Source of the DNA: Stenotrophomonas maltophilia
GTDB lineage: Bacteria > Pseudomonadota > Gammaproteobacteria > Xanthomonadales > Xanthomonadaceae
Length of the DNA: 16,831 bases
NCBI GenBank assembly: GCA_002387845.1
Contig: DGLB01000047.1
Coordinates: forward strand, 28,262-45,092
Direction: 5' to 3'
Shown here: in pieces, positions 14,530-16,831 of the stretch
Numbering within the stretch: the stretch's first letter is position 1
How the letters are laid out: each line of letters begins with the position of its first letter
Notes under the pieces: generated by a model
What the model was told of the DNA's origin: nothing
The model's input: the letters and a program-made list of their open reading frames with translations, nothing else
The model's database searches: none
Translations under genes and position numbers: made by a program

Positions 14530-15450
14530 TCACGCGTCCTGCAACTGCAACGGCTTCTTCCACAGCTTCCAGCGCTGGCCTTTGTCCAGCTCGAAGCGCA
14601 GGCCGTCCTCGAAATCCAGCACCAGCCGGCGCAGTTCGCCACGCTGCAACGCCGCCAGCAAGGGACGAATCGCCTCATTCCCCAGCTGCTCCAGCGAACG
14701 CAGCTGGCGCAGATCCACCAGCGCATCCACCGGCTGCTCACCGCCGACCTCGACCCCGGCTGCCTTGGCCAGCGCCTGCAGCAGCGATTCACGGCTGCGC
14801 ACCTGCGCATAGGCGGTGCTGACGCTCTGCGGCAGTTCACCACCGCCCCAGAACCACAATGAATTGATCGCGCGCTTGCCAGCGGCAATGCGGCGGGCAT
14901 TCCAGTCATGCTGGTGCAGCACCACCTGCGCCTCGGTCAATAGCGCCCGCCATAACCGACCGGCGTCGCCGGGCGGAAGATGGTCGAACAGATCATCACC
15001 CAGCACCTCATCCGGTGCCGCAAACGCGGGCAGCTGGATCTCTTCGGGCAGGCGCAGGTACCACCGGCTCGGCACCGGCGCATCCAGGGTGAAGCCGTAG
15101 CCGGCAAACAGCGGCTGCAGCGCAGGCAGCAGCGCGGCGACGTCCTCGGCATCCGGGCGCAGCGTGTCGCCATGCCCCATCATCCGCGCACCCTGCATGT
15201 CCGGGGCGACGTTGGCCGGGTCGGCACGCAGCCAGACGCCGTCAACGGCATCGCCGACGTCCAGCTGCCGGGTCAGTGCAGCCACTGGCCAGTGCGCCGG
15301 CTGCAGCTGGAAATGCCGCTGCAGCTGGGCACGCTCGCCTGCCTCCACCGTGCTGCGCTCGGCACGGCCCAGCGCCCTGGCCACGTCATCGGGCAAGGGC
15401 GCAGCCGGGAACCGGCTGCGCGCCGGCAGCAGCAGGGTCGCGCTGGCCAC
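14530..15450 (-). CDS. rpfE: RpfE-like protein (annotated in relatives as RpfE or phosphoglycerate mutase-like)
   Basis: 306 residues, likely cytoplasmic, with no signal peptide or membrane segment. Position between greA and recJ matches the gene called rpfE in Xanthomonas, whose biochemical role is not established; some pipelines name the family phosphoglycerate mutase-like. Visible conserved-looking stretches are VWLRADPANVAPDMQ (72-86), MMGHGDTL (90-97), VVLHQHDWNARR (176-187) and the tryptophan/glycine motif INSLWFWGGGELP (195-207). I see no complete alkaline-phosphatase-type metal site, so mutase activity is doubtful. The start is GTG 15450, three bases after the greA stop, with no good ribosome site, so translation is probably coupled to greA. 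The gene symbol rests on gene order and memory of the family, not a search. Confidence 0.65.
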   Translation of the reverse strand: MASATLLLPARSRFPAAPLPDDVARALGRAERSTVEAGERAQLQRHFQLQPAHWPVAALTRQLDVGDAVDGVWLRADPANVAPDMQGARMMGHGDTLRPDAEDVAALLPALQPLFAGYGFTLDAPVPSRWYLRLPEEIQLPAFAAPDEVLGDDLFDHLPPGDAGRLWRALLTEAQVVLHQHDWNARRIAAGKRAINSLWFWGGGELPQSVSTAYAQVRSRESLLQALAKAAGVEVGGEQPVDALVDLRQLRSLEQLGNEAIRPLLAALQRGELRRLVLDFEDGLRFELDKGQRWKLWKKPLQLQDA

Positions 15451-15453
15451 GGG

Positions 15454-15930
15454 TCAGGCCAGGTACTGCACGCTGACGATTTCGTACTCGCGCTGGCCGG
15501 CCGGCGCATCGATGGTGATGCTGTCACCTTCGTTCTTGCCGATCAGCGCACGGGCCACCGGCGAGGAGATGGCGATCAGCCCCTGCTTGATGTCCGCTTC
15601 CAGGTCACCCACGATCTGGTACTGCTTCTCTTCGTCGGTATCCACGTCGGCCAGGGTCACACTGGCCCCGAACACCACCTTGCTGCCGGCGTTGAGCTTG
15701 CTGATGTCGATGATCTCGGCATGCGACAGCTCGCCTTCCAGCTGCTTGATGCGGCCTTCAATGAAGCCCTGCTCTTCGCGCGCGGCGTGGTACTCGGCGT
15801 TTTCCTTCAGGTCACCGTGCTCACGCGCTTCGGCGATGGCGGCAATGACCTTCGGGCGCTTGACCGTCTTCAGGTGATCCAGTTCGTCGCGCAGCTTCTG
15901 CGCGCCCTTCAGGGTGATCGGTGCTCTCAT
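15454..15930 (-). CDS. greA: Transcription elongation factor GreA
   Basis: 158 residues, the standard length. GreA binds the RNA polymerase secondary channel and stimulates cleavage of backtracked RNA. The N-terminal coiled coil (1-75) carries the acidic tip GDLKENAEYHAAREEQ with D40 and E43, which position the catalytic magnesium. The C-terminal globular domain includes VFGASVTLADVD, YQIVGDLEADIKQGLIAISSPVARALIGK and a final EYEIVSVQYL. ATG 15930 overlaps the carB stop (ATGA), and AAGGAG lies eight bases upstream inside the carB coding end, so it is translated together with carB. The carB-greA order is common in gammaproteobacteria. Confidence 0.97.
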   Translation of the reverse strand: MRAPITLKGAQKLRDELDHLKTVKRPKVIAAIAEAREHGDLKENAEYHAAREEQGFIEGRIKQLEGELSHAEIIDISKLNAGSKVVFGASVTLADVDTDEEKQYQIVGDLEADIKQGLIAISSPVARALIGKNEGDSITIDAPAGQREYEIVSVQYLA

Positions 15931-16831
15931 GCATTCAACTCCTTGTGCAGCTCCTGCAGCGACCAGACCGGGCCGGTCCCGCGGAATTCCAGTGATTGCA
16001 CCAGTGCCTTGGCACCGGCAATGGTGGTCGAGTAGGTGACGCGGTGCTGCAGCGCCTCACGACGGATCGAGAACGAGTCGTTGATCGCGGCACGGCCTTC
16101 GGTCGTGTTGACGATATAGACGATTTCACCGTTCTTGATCGAGTCGACGATGTGCGGACGGCCTTCGACCACCTTGTTGACGATTTCGCAGTCCATGCCG
16201 TGCTGCTGCAGCCATGCCGCGGTGCCGCGAGTGGCAACCAGGGTGTAGCCGCGTTCCAGCAGTGCCTGGGCCACCGGCAGCACGCGCTTCTTGTCCGGGT
16301 CACGGACCGAAACGAAGGCCTTGCCCTGCGGCGGTGCCTTGATGCCGCCGGCTTCCTGCGCGCGCGCAAACGCGGCGCTGAAGCTGCGGCCCACGCCCAT
16401 CACCTCGCCGGTGGAGCGCATTTCCGGCCCGAGGATCGGGTCCACGCCCTGGAACTTGGCGAACGGGAAGATCGCTTCCTTCACCGAGTAGTAGTCCGGC
16501 ACGATTTCCTTGGTTGCGCCCTGCTCGGCCAGGGTCTTGCCGGCCATGCAGCGCGCGGCGATCTTGGCCAGCGCCATGCCGGTGGCCTTGGACACGAACG
16601 GCACGGTGCGCGAGGCACGCGGGTTCACTTCCAGCAGGTAGACGATGTCGTTGCCGTCTTCGCCCGCCTGGATCGCGAACTGGGTGTTCATCAGGCCGAC
16701 CACGTTCAGGGCCTTGGCCAGTTCCACCACCTGGCGGCGCAGCTCGGCCTGGGTCTCAGCCGACAGCGAGTACGGCGGCAGCGAGCACGAGGAGTCACCC
16801 GAGTGCACACCGGCTTCTTCGATGTGCTCCA
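15927..16831 (-). CDS. carB: Carbamoyl-phosphate synthase large subunit (C-terminal part; 5' end outside window)
   Basis: About 300 C-terminal residues of a protein normally about 1070 long, open to the right edge (EHIEEAGVHSGDS is the first complete stretch). CarB makes carbamoyl phosphate for arginine and pyrimidine synthesis from bicarbonate, ATP and ammonia supplied by CarA. Visible are the end of the second ATP-grasp domain (VYLLEVNPRASRTVPFVSKATG) and the MGS-like allosteric domain (KKRVLPVAQALLERGYTLVATRGTA, NKVVEGRPHIVDSIKNGEIVYIVNTTEG), where UMP, IMP and ornithine act in E. coli. The stop TGA overlaps the greA start by two bases. Nothing suggests truncation other than the window edge. 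Confidence 0.97.
   Translation of the reverse strand, partial: EHIEEAGVHSGDSSCSLPPYSLSAETQAELRRQVVELAKALNVVGLMNTQFAIQAGEDGNDIVYLLEVNPRASRTVPFVSKATGMALAKIAARCMAGKTLAEQGATKEIVPDYYSVKEAIFPFAKFQGVDPILGPEMRSTGEVMGVGRSFSAAFARAQEAGGIKAPPQGKAFVSVRDPDKKRVLPVAQALLERGYTLVATRGTAAWLQQHGMDCEIVNKVVEGRPHIVDSIKNGEIVYIVNTTEGRAAINDSFSIRREALQHRVTYSTTIAGAKALVQSLEFRGTGPVWSLQELHKELNA

Overview
The window looks like a chromosomal segment from a high-GC gammaproteobacterium of the Xanthomonadaceae, most likely Stenotrophomonas or a close relative. The evidence is the rpf (diffusible signal factor, DSF) quorum-sensing cluster embedded in the prfB-lysS / recJ-greA-carB housekeeping neighbourhood known from Xanthomonas. 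RpfB, RpfC and RpfG are close to the Xanthomonas campestris proteins as I remember them. Two small repeat loci carry GTAG-led hairpins of the kind described for Stenotrophomonas (SMAG/REP elements). The genus is an inference and was not searched.

Layout. Bases 1-1028 (+) hold the 3' part of rpfB (acyl-CoA ligase). A perfect 24-bp palindrome, a likely bidirectional terminator, separates it from rpfF on the minus strand (1088-1960, DSF synthase). Upstream of rpfF, also on minus, are rpfC (2159-4369, hybrid DSF sensor kinase) and rpfG (4371-5510, REC-HD-GYP c-di-GMP phosphodiesterase), with 1 bp between rpfG and rpfC. Then come lysS (5710-7227) and prfB (7275-8400, read through a programmed +1 frameshift), both minus. 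An envelope-related pair follows: a VIT/vWA-like/TPR/DUF2135 exported protein (8469-11375, minus) and a divergent DUF1176 exported protein (11514-12548, plus). Finally a minus-strand run carB (partial) > greA > rpfE-like > recJ occupies 16831-12734.

How it works together. By analogy with Xanthomonas, RpfF makes DSF and RpfB acts on the free fatty acid or its CoA thioester. RpfC senses DSF, restrains RpfF through its receiver domain, and passes phosphate to RpfG, which then lowers c-di-GMP. In X. campestris rpfB and rpfF run in the same direction and converge on rpfC. Here rpfF is turned round: it faces rpfB tail to tail and lies downstream of rpfC in the same direction. RpfF also has an N-terminal third unlike the X. 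campestris protein, RpfC has a 15-residue N-terminal extension, and no rpfH or rpfD is present at the positions they occupy in X. campestris.

No rRNA, tRNA, insertion sequence, CRISPR array or phage gene was seen. No stretch longer than 300 bases lacks a gene. The four largest gaps (1961-2158, 5511-5709, 11376-11513, 12549-12733) hold inverted or direct repeats, described below. I did not find a wholly new system. The most distinctive items are the rpf rearrangement, the repeat-rich rpf intergenic regions, the nested inverted-repeat element at 12574-12721, and a TonB-receptor-like motif inside the VIT protein.
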